Assembly: GCA_001602955.1 (NCBI GenBank)
Contig: LVAC01000002.1
Location: 347,274-411,273 of the forward strand
Source: Sulfurospirillum sp001602955
GTDB taxonomy: Bacteria > Campylobacterota > Campylobacteria > Campylobacterales > Sulfurospirillaceae
Direction of reading: 5' to 3'
DNA: 64,000 bases
This document shows, piece by piece, positions 33,132 through 44,300 of the stretch; position 1 is the stretch's first letter; each line of letters starts with the position of its first letter. The translations under genes and the position numbers were made by a program. Under the pieces are notes generated by a model. That model was not told the DNA's origin. It made no database searches and saw only the letters and a list, made by a program, of their open reading frames with translations.

Positions 33132-34649
33132 TTACACTGCGTTTGCATGTTTTAATTGTCGTTTGTTAACTTTGATCGTGTTCTCTTCACTTTCGTCTCG
33201 CGGTACGTAGTTGTCACGCAAAAAAGAAGGCATTTTGCGTCCGCGAACGGTCATAATATCTTCGATGAGCTGCGCTTTGATCCTTTCTTTTTCATAGCCT
33301 TGCTCCTCGCAAAGATAACGAAAAACCAGTTCCGCCAAACGGTCCAAGGCAATTTGCCATGTAGATTCGGTTTGGGTGTAGAGCCATTCGCTAAAGGCGT
33401 AAAAGCCTTCAAACACCTTCCCCTCTTTCCATAAAAGCTCACACGAGCGTTTAAAATTGCCGCTGTTATACACCATATCCCAAAAACGTGCAAATCGTTT
33501 CATTTTTTGCATCAGCGCAAACGGGATTAGATCGTTTTGCACAATATCGTACGGAGGTTTGTCCGAATAAACCATGCCGTAGATTTCGTCGTGACGCGAG
33601 AGCGTCGTACCGGAAAGTTTTTTTAAAATACCGATTTGAATTTCGCATTGTGTCAGGGCATGGAGTCGGTTTAAATTGCGCCCGAATCCCTCAATACTTT
33701 CTCCGGGTAACCCCACGATCAAATCGACATGTAAGTGTGCATGGGTTTCGTTCTGTAAGAAAGCGAGATTTTCTTCGATTTTTTCCACATTGAGGCGTCG
33801 ATGAATATTTTGGGAAATGTTTGGATCGAGCGTTTGAATCCCGACTTCAAGCTGCAAAGTCGCCGGAGGAAACTGAGCGATTTTTTCACGAAGGGCTTTG
33901 GGAAAATGATCGGGAATGACCTCAAAATGGACAAAATATTCCTCTTTTTTGGAGAGGAAAAAGTCTAAAAGTTGCGTTGCGTTCTCAATACTTAAATTAA
34001 ACGTTCGATCGATAAATTTGAAATTGCGCACGCCTCGTTGCCATAATTTTTCGAGCTCGCCTAAAAAGCGTTCCATCGGAATGTCGCGTACTTTTTTATC
34101 TGCCGAAGAGAGACAAAACTCACATGTAAAGGGACAACCGCGACTCGCTTCTACGTAACAGTAACGATGTTTGACGTCATGATCGCTGTAAAAATCGTAG
34201 GGTAAAACAATCGTACTTAAATCGACCATCGGTGCTTTTATGAAACGTTCTTCGGGTAAATCGTCGTTTAAAAGCCTTCGGCACAATGCGTAAAAAGCAT
34301 TTTCTCCTTCGCCTTGAATGATATAATCGGCTTTGGAAAAATCGACGCGATGCGGCAGATGTGACGCTTCGGGACCGCCTAAGATAATAAACGTCTTCGG
34401 CGATACTTTTTTCAAAAGTGCCGTCAGTTCTTGCACTTCAAGCGCATTCCAAATATACGCACCGATACCGACGATGCGCGGTTGATGTGCAAGTATGTGC
34501 TCCGCGACGTCCGCGACGCTTGTATTGATGACGCTCTCTAAAATCAAAGCTTGGGCTTGAAGTTCGCGTAAATTGGCGTACAAATAACGCATAGCAATCG
34601 ACGTATGCGTGTAGCGGGCGTTAAAGGTCGTTAAAATAATTTCTTTCAT
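33132..34649 (-). CDS. B12-binding-type radical SAM protein (DUF4080 C-terminus)
   Basis: 505 residues. The order is an N-terminal cobalamin-binding-like Rossmann domain (IILTTFNARYTHTSIAMRYL, ILGGPEASH), a radical SAM core with the [4Fe-4S] motif CPFTCEFC near residue 174, then a C-terminal DUF4080-type region. The GIGAY and GGPEAS segments fit the B12 fold, but the His ligand of base-off B12 is not obvious. Such proteins carry out methylation or other radical chemistry on unknown substrates. It has its own -10 box upstream. Confidence 0.88.
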   Translation of the reverse strand: MKEIILTTFNARYTHTSIAMRYLYANLRELQAQALILESVINTSVADVAEHILAHQPRIVGIGAYIWNALEVQELTALLKKVSPKTFIILGGPEASHLPHRVDFSKADYIIQGEGENAFYALCRRLLNDDLPEERFIKAPMVDLSTIVLPYDFYSDHDVKHRYCYVEASRGCPFTCEFCLSSADKKVRDIPMERFLGELEKLWQRGVRNFKFIDRTFNLSIENATQLLDFFLSKKEEYFVHFEVIPDHFPKALREKIAQFPPATLQLEVGIQTLDPNISQNIHRRLNVEKIEENLAFLQNETHAHLHVDLIVGLPGESIEGFGRNLNRLHALTQCEIQIGILKKLSGTTLSRHDEIYGMVYSDKPPYDIVQNDLIPFALMQKMKRFARFWDMVYNSGNFKRSCELLWKEGKVFEGFYAFSEWLYTQTESTWQIALDRLAELVFRYLCEEQGYEKERIKAQLIEDIMTVRGRKMPSFLRDNYVPRDESEENTIKVNKRQLKHANAV

Positions 34650-34672
34650 GTGTACCGTTTATTTTTTTGTTT

Positions 34673-34678
34673 ATTATA
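34673..34678 (-). promoter_or_regulatory. -10 box for the radical SAM/DUF445 pair
   Basis: The minus strand reads TTTTATTATAATAAAC about 24 bp upstream of the start codon at 34649. Confidence 0.5.
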
Positions 34679-34701
34679 ATAAAACTTTTTGGTTATTTTT
34701 G

Positions 34702-34708
34702 TTAAAAT
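34702..34708 (+). promoter_or_regulatory. -10-like box (TTAAAAT) for tRNA-Pro
   Basis: TTTTTGTTAAAATCC with TG upstream lies 18 bp before the 5' end of the tRNA. Confidence 0.5.
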
Positions 34709-34726
34709 CCACATTCTAAAATGGAT

Positions 34727-34804
34727 CGGGGTGTAGCGCAGCCTGGCTAGCGCGCTACCTTGGGGTGGTAGAGGTCGCGTGTTCGAATCACGTCACTCCG
34801 ACCA
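34727..34804 (+). tRNA. tRNA-Pro (anticodon UGG)
   Basis: A complete cloverleaf of 75 nt plus encoded CCA. Acceptor CGGGGTG pairs with CACTCCG, with one G-U pair. The anticodon stem CTACC/GGTAG encloses the loop TTGGGGT with anticodon TGG. The T arm is GCGTG-TTCGAAT-CACGT. It stands alone between the radical SAM gene and the end of the adhesin operon, on the opposite strand to both. Confidence 0.97.
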
Positions 34805-34866
34805 TTTTTGCGTTGAACGCTTCTTGACATGTCACTCTTCTTACCCTAAAAAATTCATAGCATTTT

Positions 34867-37002
34867 TTAAAATTCACTTTCACGAATAAGAACAGAGAGT
34901 ACTTTTTTGTAAACTTTCGTGATCAAGCTTGACGATTCGCCCTCGACTAACAATGTCCCAACACTTCGATTTCGCAACCGTATATTGCTTTCGTTTAAAT
35001 CAATGATGATTTTATAATAAGCTTGTTCGGTTTTGAGACGTTTATTGCCGTCTTGCCGCGTAGCGATTTTTCCGCCGAATACGGAGGCTAATTCGGGAAA
35101 TTCTAAATACGGACTTGATACTTTGGCTATCTCGTTTACGCTTGCATGAATATCTTTTCTATCGCCGGAGTGAAAGAAAAACGTACTTTTGGCACTGTTT
35201 TTAAGGAACGCCATGTCGTATTCGTTGCAAAAAGCGGTAATGCGATGGTCCGTGTCGTCGTATAGCACAAAAATCGGTTTGGTTTTACTGACCCATTGAT
35301 TTTCTTTGAACGTATCGTAAAGATAGACTTTGCCGTCAAAATTTGCCTTGACGACAAATTTTTGTCGGATTTTTTCTAACCCTTCCAATTCGTTCACACT
35401 TTTGAGTAAACTCTCCTGCAAGACAAAACGCTTGTCCAAGCTCTCTTTAAAACCGGCTTGTTTATCCAATTCATGTTTGAGTTGCTCGATTTGCGTCTGG
35501 ACTTGGATGATTTTGAACTCCAGCTCCGATGAACGCATTTTCACTAAAAGCTCACCTTGTTTAACCTCAGCTCCGTTCGTAAAATAGATATGTTCGATAT
35601 ATCCGTCTTCAATCGGGTAAAATTCAAAATAGTGCTTTGATTCGATCACGGCAGGCATCTTGATCGTGCCATGCCACGGAATAAAAATCGCCGCTAAAAG
35701 AAGCAAAAACACGAACAGTGAACGTCTGTTTTTTCGATTGAACGTAAGTTCGCCTCGTTTCTTCCACCAGACATGAATTTCTTTGTAAATCGGCAAAAGG
35801 ATAAACCACGCGACTTCAACCGCAAAGAGAATAATACCCAAAGCTTTAAATGCAAAATAGTACACTAATGCGGCGATTCCGGCAAATAAAAAGAAGCGGT
35901 ATATCCATGTCGCAATTGCGTAAACAATAAAAAAGAGTTCGCGCTTTTTCGTCAAAAGTTCGGGTTTTTCTTGCTCTAACCCTAAAATATGATGACGCAA
36001 AAACCACTTTGCCATCGCAAAAGAACGCGGTTGTAAATTGTGCGTATCGGTTAAATCCGCAAGAGCGTAGTAGCCATCAAAACGTAAAAAAGGGCTGATA
36101 TTGATGAGTAAAGAGCTGGTCCAACTGGTTGTTGCAATGATAAATAAAATACTTTTAAAAACGCCGATTGGTGCAAACGACCATAAAAACGTCGCAATCA
36201 ATGCCAAATAAAGCTCGACTTTAATGCCCGCTAGAACGATTTGCAAACGCTGATAGTTAGACTTTAACTTCCAAGCACTGGTTGTATCGGTGTATAAAAC
36301 GGGGAAAAGGACTAAAAAAGCAACACCCATTGTAGGGACTTTACAGCCAAAACGTTTTGCGCTAAAGGCATGTCCTAATTCGTGAAAGCTTTTAACGAAC
36401 ACCAAAGAGAGAAAATAATAAACAGCACCCTCTTGCGAGAAAAAATAGAGAAACGTTGAACTAAACGTCGTCCAGTCTCTTAAGATAAAAATGATGCCGA
36501 TAAAGCCTAGAATTAAAACAATGTTTTGCCAGAGCTTAGAGTATAAAAAATCAATGCGGTGTAGATTGTCATCCAACCAACGATCGGGTTTTACCAACGG
36601 GATTCGAATAAACAGGTAGTTATGCAAAAGCCATTTAAGCAACGTTTGTCTGGAGTGTTTATACATCGCTTTGATGCGATACAAAGACTTTGCGTCTTCA
36701 CAAACGATCAAGTTGTTTTGGCTTAAAAATTCGATAAAGGTCTGCAAGGATTCCGCATCGATCGCGTAGTTTTTCTCTTCTAAGGTTTTTAAAAATTCTG
36801 CGGTCGTGATGCCGCTTTGCCAATGTGAAATCAGCTCAAATGCATCAATACCGATCGTGAAATACTTGTTTTGAATGGGGTCAAACAGTAACCAGCGTTT
36901 GGAACCGTCTTCAGCCGAAGAGGTATCCAAAAGCTTTAAATCGTTTCGTAACGGCGGTAGAAGCGGTTCTTGCGTCTGTGGAAGCATTACCAGCCGATCC
37001 AT
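34867..37002 (-). CDS. Fusion: PqqD-like domain, M50 (site-2) metallopeptidase and HlyD-type adaptor
   Basis: 711 residues. Residues ~20-100 resemble a PqqD/RRE-type peptide-binding domain in the cytosol (RWLLFDPIQNKYFTIGIDAF). A multi-helix membrane domain follows with the zinc motif H207-ELG-H211 and the second M50 motif N301-ISPFLRFDG, whose Asp309 is the likely third ligand. More helices run to about 440. Then comes a periplasmic adaptor with a lipoyl-like half motif (IEDGYIEHIYFTNGAEVKQG, about 465-482), a short coiled coil and a second half after about 545. It is the last gene of the adhesin operon and overlaps the GAF-HlyD gene by 16 bp. In place of an ABC exporter it may drive or gate adhesin export; this is inference. 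Confidence 0.85.
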   Translation of the reverse strand: MDRLVMLPQTQEPLLPPLRNDLKLLDTSSAEDGSKRWLLFDPIQNKYFTIGIDAFELISHWQSGITTAEFLKTLEEKNYAIDAESLQTFIEFLSQNNLIVCEDAKSLYRIKAMYKHSRQTLLKWLLHNYLFIRIPLVKPDRWLDDNLHRIDFLYSKLWQNIVLILGFIGIIFILRDWTTFSSTFLYFFSQEGAVYYFLSLVFVKSFHELGHAFSAKRFGCKVPTMGVAFLVLFPVLYTDTTSAWKLKSNYQRLQIVLAGIKVELYLALIATFLWSFAPIGVFKSILFIIATTSWTSSLLINISPFLRFDGYYALADLTDTHNLQPRSFAMAKWFLRHHILGLEQEKPELLTKKRELFFIVYAIATWIYRFFLFAGIAALVYYFAFKALGIILFAVEVAWFILLPIYKEIHVWWKKRGELTFNRKNRRSLFVFLLLLAAIFIPWHGTIKMPAVIESKHYFEFYPIEDGYIEHIYFTNGAEVKQGELLVKMRSSELEFKIIQVQTQIEQLKHELDKQAGFKESLDKRFVLQESLLKSVNELEGLEKIRQKFVVKANFDGKVYLYDTFKENQWVSKTKPIFVLYDDTDHRITAFCNEYDMAFLKNSAKSTFFFHSGDRKDIHASVNEIAKVSSPYLEFPELASVFGGKIATRQDGNKRLKTEQAYYKIIIDLNESNIRLRNRSVGTLLVEGESSSLITKVYKKVLSVLIRESEF

Positions 37003-38333
37003 TGCCTAACGGCGGTGATGGGTTTTCGAAAAAGGTAAAAAAAGAGCGTTACGTTGTGCGAATAGATTTTTGCCGTACCGCGAAGTCCGATAGAGGGAAT
37101 GTACCCGTTTTCTTGAATATCGTCAAAATCCGCGACGATACGATACGACAAAATATTTTGTTCGGTGAGTTCGGGCTTGTAGGAGATGTATTTGATTTTG
37201 GCATTCCACGCGTTAATCGGATCGTTGTCAAAAAACGCTTTGACGGAGGCATTTTCTTCAAGGAAAAGAGCATCGTTGACGGGTAACATCATTTTGAGCT
37301 CTATTTTACGAGCATCGGCAATCAAAAAGATACGCTCACCCGTTGCGACGGGTTTTCCTTTCCAATCATTCGGATTGGTAATAATCGCAACCCCCTCCTC
37401 TTTGGCGAAGATAGAGGTTTTATCCAACTGGTCTTTGGCATGCGCGAGCTCGGCTTCTTTGAGTTTGACATGGTTTTCAAGCTGCGCAATTTGGCTTTTT
37501 TGTTTCGGATCGAAAAAACTGCTTTGTCTGGCGGTAAACAATTCGGCATTGCTCACATCAAGCGTTCGTTTGGCAACCAAATAGTTGTTATTAAAATCGA
37601 CGTCGTCAAACTTGACGACCAATTGATCTTTTGTTACCTTTTCGTTGGGAAACACCTTGACCTCTTCAATGACCGCATTAAGAGGCGACGTCACCACGTA
37701 AGGATTTTTGGCATCGACTTCCAGCGGTGCTAAAACAGAGAGCTTTACCGGCATAAACATCAGAACTAGAAGCGTTAATGCCGCTATTTTGACGTATTTA
37801 TTGCGAAACGAGATATTTTTAAACGTTTGGAAAAGAGCGCATTTACGCATTGCAAATAAAAAGTAGGCTAATGACGAAGAGAGATGTTGACACAAGGCAA
37901 CGTCATTTTCGCTCCACGGCTCTTCTTTAAATAACAGTAACATGTAACGGGTTTGCTTTTGCTCTTTCTCGCAATGAAGCGGTATTGTTAAAAGGTGTGG
38001 AGGCGCAAATTCGTGAAAAGATTTGGCGTTAATCTCTTTTAAATCGCGTGACGCATCGACGCTAAAAATCTCTTTCGCTTTTGCGTTGTGACGAATATCT
38101 TCGGCAATCTCTTCGATCCATTGAACGTAAGGTGAAGTTGCGTCCATAATGGCAATATCGGAGATTGCCACAACACGGTATTTTTCTCTTAAATCTGTCG
38201 TGAGTAAAACCCCTTGCGTATAGGATACGAGGTTTCGCGTTTCGTTGACAACTTGAAAATAGAGCTCTTTTAAGGTTTCACAACTCCTACAGTTATGTTC
38301 TAACTGTAGGAGTTTTGCTAAAGTCGGTTCCAA
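36987..38333 (-). CDS. Fusion: cytoplasmic GAF-like domain, one membrane helix and HlyD-type periplasmic adaptor
   Basis: 448 residues from a TTG at 38333 with a purine-rich but weak ribosome site (AAGAGAGAGA). No other start precedes the first domain. Residues 1-165 look like a GAF-type sensor domain in the cytosol. A single helix (about 181-200) follows. Then comes an adaptor with lipoyl-like halves (VTSPLNAVIEEVKVFPNEKV at 214-233) and a coiled coil, ending in LFRKPITAVRQWIGW. A perfect 14-bp hairpin covers codons ~7-17. It probably pairs with the M50-HlyD protein in the inner membrane. The GAF assignment is by pattern and length only. Confidence 0.75.
   Translation of the reverse strand: MEPTLAKLLQLEHNCRSCETLKELYFQVVNETRNLVSYTQGVLLTTDLREKYRVVAISDIAIMDATSPYVQWIEEIAEDIRHNAKAKEIFSVDASRDLKEINAKSFHEFAPPHLLTIPLHCEKEQKQTRYMLLLFKEEPWSENDVALCQHLSSSLAYFLFAMRKCALFQTFKNISFRNKYVKIAALTLLVLMFMPVKLSVLAPLEVDAKNPYVVTSPLNAVIEEVKVFPNEKVTKDQLVVKFDDVDFNNNYLVAKRTLDVSNAELFTARQSSFFDPKQKSQIAQLENHVKLKEAELAHAKDQLDKTSIFAKEEGVAIITNPNDWKGKPVATGERIFLIADARKIELKMMLPVNDALFLEENASVKAFFDNDPINAWNAKIKYISYKPELTEQNILSYRIVADFDDIQENGYIPSIGLRGTAKIYSHNVTLFFYLFRKPITAVRQWIGW
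38282..38314 (-). promoter_or_regulatory. Perfect 14-bp stem-loop in the first codons of the GAF-HlyD gene
   Basis: AACTCCTACAGTTA (38282-38295), loop of five, TAACTGTAGGAGTT (38301-38314). It begins 19 nt inside the gene and 33 nt after the adhesin stop. In mRNA it would form a very stable hairpin just after a weak TTG start. It should lower export-gene expression relative to the adhesin, or stabilise the upstream adhesin mRNA. No U-tract follows. Confidence 0.7.
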
Positions 38334-38346
38334 TCTCTCTCTTTTC

Positions 38347-41300
38347 TTATGCGAGTAGTTTTGTTAAATAAGAGCCGTAATGCTCCAGTCGTTGGGTTTC
38401 AAGTGCGATTTGCTCTTTAAAGCCCACAAAGTTCTTGGCATCGGTTTGGTTTTTGTTTTTCAACTGTTTCAAATCAATGGTAAGATTAAGTACCCTTGTC
38501 GTACCGTCCGAGTTGATCGCTTTGATGCTGACATGTAACGTTTCGAGCTCTTCGAGTAACGTACCGGTAATATTACCCGTTCTTGGATCAAACGACAAGC
38601 CTTTCGGTAACGCAGCCCCGTCTGCTAGGGTGACAACAAAACTTTGCGCAAGATTGGTGTCGACGACTTTGACTTCAATATAGTTGTTGACAAGTTTGAT
38701 CTCTTCAATGGCAATACCGACAATAGAGAACGAGTCACGACTGGATTGATTAAAGACGATTTGCCCGTTGGTTAAGACATTCACGTCGACATTGGCCTGA
38801 AGTACGCCACTACCGCCTTGGACACCTCTTTGTGTCGTCGTATCGCCGGATGAAGCGGAACGCTCGTTTTGAGTGTCTCTCTCTCCGGCACTACCCGATG
38901 ATGGTGCATCGGTTCCCGCTCGAGGCGTTTCTTGAGTGCTACTTGTTCCAAAACTACCGCTTCCACCGCTTGAGGCTTCACTGCCAGAAGATGGAGTCGT
39001 GCTTAAAAAGCCTCTTCCGACCTCCGTCGGCAATCCGCTAGATTGAGCACTAGGTGCATAGTTGATAACACCCAATCCTCCAAGAGAACCTCCCGTCGTT
39101 CCTGGATTTCCAAACGGATTTGTACCGCCAGAAGAGCTTCCCGTAGGGGTGGACGCATCCGCACTACCGCCGCTTGATGGTGCCGGTTTTGCCGTTTCTA
39201 GCGGAGCGGGGGCGATGACTAGCATCGAATAGGTTCGGCTGATCGTTGCGCCGAACGGATCTGTTGCTTTAAGCGTAATCTCAAAAACTCCCGATTGTGA
39301 AGCTCTTCCGGAGATGACACCCGTATCCGGATCAATCGATAAGCCTATCGGTAAATTCGTTGCTTCAAACGTAAAGACGTTGCTTGCATCGCTATCACTA
39401 AAGAGCACGGCAATATCTTTGCGGTAAACGTCTCCAAAAGGTATTTCGACATCGATATTGTCCGATGCAACCGTCGGTGCATCGTTTGTACCCGTAATCG
39501 TGATCGAAAAATTCGCAATCGTCGTTAAGCCTTCAGCATCCGTAACGGCAATAGGGATAACAATCGTATCGGTTTCGCCTTGTCCGACATAATTATAACT
39601 AGAAGAATCAAACGTAAACGAACCGTCATTATGTAAGATGAAGCCCTCAGGTGCAGTTCCGCTTACGCTAAACGTAATAGAGCCGCTATCGACGTCGCTT
39701 GCCGGAAGAACACCTTGGAGGTGTTCACCTTCAATAACACTCCCGGACTGCGCTTCAAAGACAGGACTATCATTGACTGCATTGACCGTAATAGCGATGG
39801 TTTGAGTAGCTTCCAAACGATTGCCCTCACCAATATTGCCAAGGTCGTTAATGCTGATGGTTAAACTATCGCTTCCGTTATAATCGCTATTAGGTGTATA
39901 CGTTAATCCATTGATTGCATTTTGTAAATCTTCCAAGCTGCCGCGTATTTTAAGAATAGAGGAATGATTAGAACCTTCCAAAACACTTAGCCCCGTCGTT
40001 TGTGACAATTCCAATGTTCCGTTAGTGACATGAAGTGTCACGTCTAAGAGTTGGGATGCATCTATCACATCCAAATCGGACAGAACAATCGCATGAGTAT
40101 TGTCAAAAACAAAAGGCGTATCTTCGTTTATCGTGACGGTCGTATCGGTGATCGTAATCACCGGTGCATCATTGACCGGAGTCACAAAGAATGCAACTTG
40201 AGCGATGTTGCTCACTTCGCCGTCATTCGACGTAAATTGGTATAAAAACGTTTCATATCCGTACCAGTTTTCATTCGGAATAAAGGTAAATTTCGCGTAA
40301 TCGGGATGATCTGCTCTATTTTTACCTTCATTCAACATAATTTTACCGTTGGTTAATTGATAACCGATGACTTTTGCATTGGAATCATAGATATAGGTGC
40401 TTGCGTCAAAAGCATGGAACGTTCCTGCTGTTGTGATCGTGCCGCTTGCATTCGTGATGTCGGGTGTTCCCGTTCCAAACACAAACGTTCCTCCATTATC
40501 GTTAATATCTGTCACGAGATTATTGATATTGGCGATAATTGAAGAGGTATTATCTTCGGCTCCTACGATATTGTCGCTGTAAATATTGGGGATCGCCGGC
40601 AAAACCATCACCAATTTTTCCGAAACATTCGTACCATTTAAAGCATCTCTTGCCGTTATTTTCAAATAATCGGCACCCGGAGTGATATAGTCGTTTCCAT
40701 ATCCAGCAGCGTATGTTACACCGTTAGAAGCGGCTAACGTAGCATTGATTTGATCGATCGTTCCGCTGAGTGTTACAACGCGCGAGCCGTTTCCGCTGAT
40801 CTGTGAAGCACTAAGACCGTTGGTGATCGAGTCGTTGATCGTGATGTGACCGTAGCGGGTTGTCTCAATCGTGACACTGAGCATCGTATCGTCTAAATCG
40901 GAAACCCTTAAAATAGAGCCGATCGCAAGCGTACCGTCGTCATTTTGACCGATGATTTTTTCAACGATCAGCGTTGTCGTATTTAAATCTATCGACGGTA
41001 AGTCATTGATCGATTGAAGGTTCACACTTGCCGTTTTGACGCTATAACGTGCCGCCGTCTCACCGCCGTTTCCGCCGTCGTTGACTTTAATCTCAACCGT
41101 TCTAGCCGCATCATTGAAATTATCGGACGCATTGCTAAACGTGATCGCTCTTGCCAAGGCTTGTACATGTGAAGAGTAAGCATTTTCATTCAAATGTACG
41201 CGTAATTCTTTACCGTTTTCACCGTTTAAAACAGAGTCGATGGTGCCGATAATAGTATTACCGTATTTTACATGTAAGCCTTCAAACGAAATGCCGCCAA

Positions 41301-44300
41301 AGGATGCAATCGCCAAAGTATCGAGCGATTCTTTATGTGTCGTCACGGCAAAGGAAATATACCCGCCATCATAACTCGTGCCTTCCAAGTCCGTCACCGT
41401 TATATCAGAATCGACTTGTACAGGTGATCCGTTTTCGACAAATGTTTTGGGATGTAATGTTCCACCTAAAAGCGGAGCATCATTAACCGCATCTATGGCA
41501 ATGACCAATTGCTTAGTGTCGGTAGAACCGTCGTTATCACTAAGCGTCACGGTAAAGGCTTCTGAAGTATTAGCCCTAAGAGCATTGATGACATCAGCAT
41601 TTGGGGTATACGTATAAGCACCCGTAACCGTATTGAGTGTGAGTGTACCGTATAAACCTACTTTCGTCACTGTTGAGTTTAGTAATACGCCTCCATCAAT
41701 TCCGTATGTAAATACCGTATTGTGATCAATGTCGGTTGCACTTAAAGAAGAAGATGTTGCGTTGAAAACGTCGTTTGCATCCGTATCGGTATAGTAAATC
41801 GTAGCAGGTGTATTTAATATGACATTATCATTCGTGCCGACGATATGAACCGTAATGGTTTTATTCACGCTTGCATTACCGGAATCTTTTACGCTAATCG
41901 TATAGGTCAATGTTAAGGTCTCGCCTGCCGGTAAAGCGTTAAAATAGTTGCTACCGGAATTAAACGACCAATTGACGTCAGAATCGTGCGTCGCAACGCT
42001 TAACATGTTAAGTAAAGCGTTCGTGTTTAGCGTCAATCCTTCCGTTGCTCCCGATGCGACGACACCGACTTTACTGACTGAAAAACTCGTATCCATCGTA
42101 TCAATATCTTCAATACTTAACGTACCGCTTGAGCTCAATGTCGTATTGGTTTCATTGACGGTTGACACATCACTATCACCCGCATCAACAACAACGGTAG
42201 GTGTGTCATTCACACCGTCAATGGCTATTGAAACGGTTGTCGTTGCCGTTGCGCCTTGAGAGTCCGTTGCCGTTAGTGTATAAAGAAGTGTCACCGTCTG
42301 ACCTCTGCCTAAGAAGTTAAACGTGTGTTCCGTTCCTGAATTAAAACTCCACGAGACCGTTCCTGTTGTTGAATCGTTATCAATAACGGGATTGGAGTTG
42401 ATATGGAGCATATTTTTGATAATCTCTTCCGTATAACCTGAAGGTAAGGTTAACCCGCTGGGAAGCGTGACCTGTACGGAACTGACCGCAACATTAACCT
42501 CATCGGTTAGATCAATATCCGTAATCGTATAATCATCGGTTAAAACAAGCGACGAACTGTTTTCTTGTAGGTTGGTCGATGCCGCATGCTCTAAACTGGA
42601 AGTGATATTAGAAAGTTCTGATACGGCTCCGGCCGCATAATACCAATCAAACATGACCGTTTGTGAGGCATTGACATTGTTTAAGTTCGTAAACATTGCA
42701 TATCCGCCGTCATCATACGATTGATTGTAGACAGAATTTAAAGGATCAATTCCTGGAGCGTACTGATTGGAGGTGGTCCAACCGTATCCGGGGGCAATGA
42801 CGGTATTGACATTGGTATTAGTCGAGTAAAAAAGAACGGCTGTCGCGTTGGCACCTGTTCCCGTATAAATTTTAATCGCTTTAGCTTGCTCTGAAGCATT
42901 TGAGATCATCGTAAATTCACCATTGACGATATTGCCTTTTTGTTTGGCGGGACTATCGCTACCTGCGACAAAATCGTCGCGTGTTCCGACCCAAAACCTC
43001 AAGTTTTCCGTCGATGTAGTTCCTAGATTGGTAATATACGTGTTTGCTTTGATATATTTAGCACCCGATTCCAAGGTATAGACGTTCGTCACTTTCAAAT
43101 GAGCCGTTCCGACCGTAATCTCACCGCTCCAAACAATCGTACCTGTTCCTGTGGTAGTATTGAAATGGGAATTATCAACCGTCGTATTGGTAAAAGTCGG
43201 AGTAAGATTAACCGTTCCTTCTAAGTTCCAGTCCGTATCCGTCTTAGCACTGCCGGAATTATAATCTGCGGCAATTGCCATGTTTAATTGATAACTAGAG
43301 AACGTTAATTTATACCAAGTACCGTCTTTATAATACCACGGTTGTTCCAGCATACCTGTGCTTGCATTAACAGAATCAACCGTTCCGCTTCCGAATCTTA
43401 GTAACCCGTTATTAAATACTTCCGTTCCCGCATTTGGACTTGTCGCTCCGGCAGCAGGAGGTGTTACAACACCTGTTCCTCCGCCTGTAATCGTTCCAAA
43501 TACCGGAGCATCGTTTGTTCCCGTGATCGTAAACGTAATCCTTGTACTTTGTGTAGCACTTGCCGTGTCGGTTGCGATTACATCATAACTAAACGTAATC
43601 GTCTCTCCTTCGGCAAGAAAATTTAAATCGACATTATTAGCAGTATAGCTCCATGTCGTCGTACCGGAAGAAGCATTGGTCACACTTGTGTGAAATCCTG
43701 CAATCAATGCCGAAGAAAGTGTTGAATTGAGCGTACCTCCGCTCCATACAATATCGTTGTTATAACTATACGTCACATTAACATTACTATCGACATCACC
43801 GAAGGTCACCGTTCCGCTTTGCGTCAAATTCTGATTGTCGATGCCGGTCGTTTCCGTAAAGCCTGAAGGGGTTGAAACGGAAATCGTCGGCGCATCGTTG
43901 ACACCCGTTACATGTAACGTCGAAGTATCAACCGTACTCTCTAAATTTCCATCGTTAATTTTCCACGAAACGGTTCGCGTCGCTTGCGTGAGACTCAACG
44001 TTTCACTGGTGGAATGATATGTAACGCTTCGTAATGCACTTTGCCATTGGGCAAGCGTTGCCGTCGCGCCTGATGATGTTAAGGTTAAAACACCGGTTGA
44101 GCTATCGTAGAGTGCCGTGATATTGCCCATCGTAGAGCCGTCATTCGTAAAACTTAAAATATCGCCGCTTAAAAAACCGGAACTAATGCTGACTTGAGCA
44201 CTTGCTAAAGTTGAAGCCTCTCCATTGCCTATAGTAAGAGAAGGAGAAAGAACAACAGAAGACCCATTTTCTATATAATTTGAAATATAACTTGATTCTA

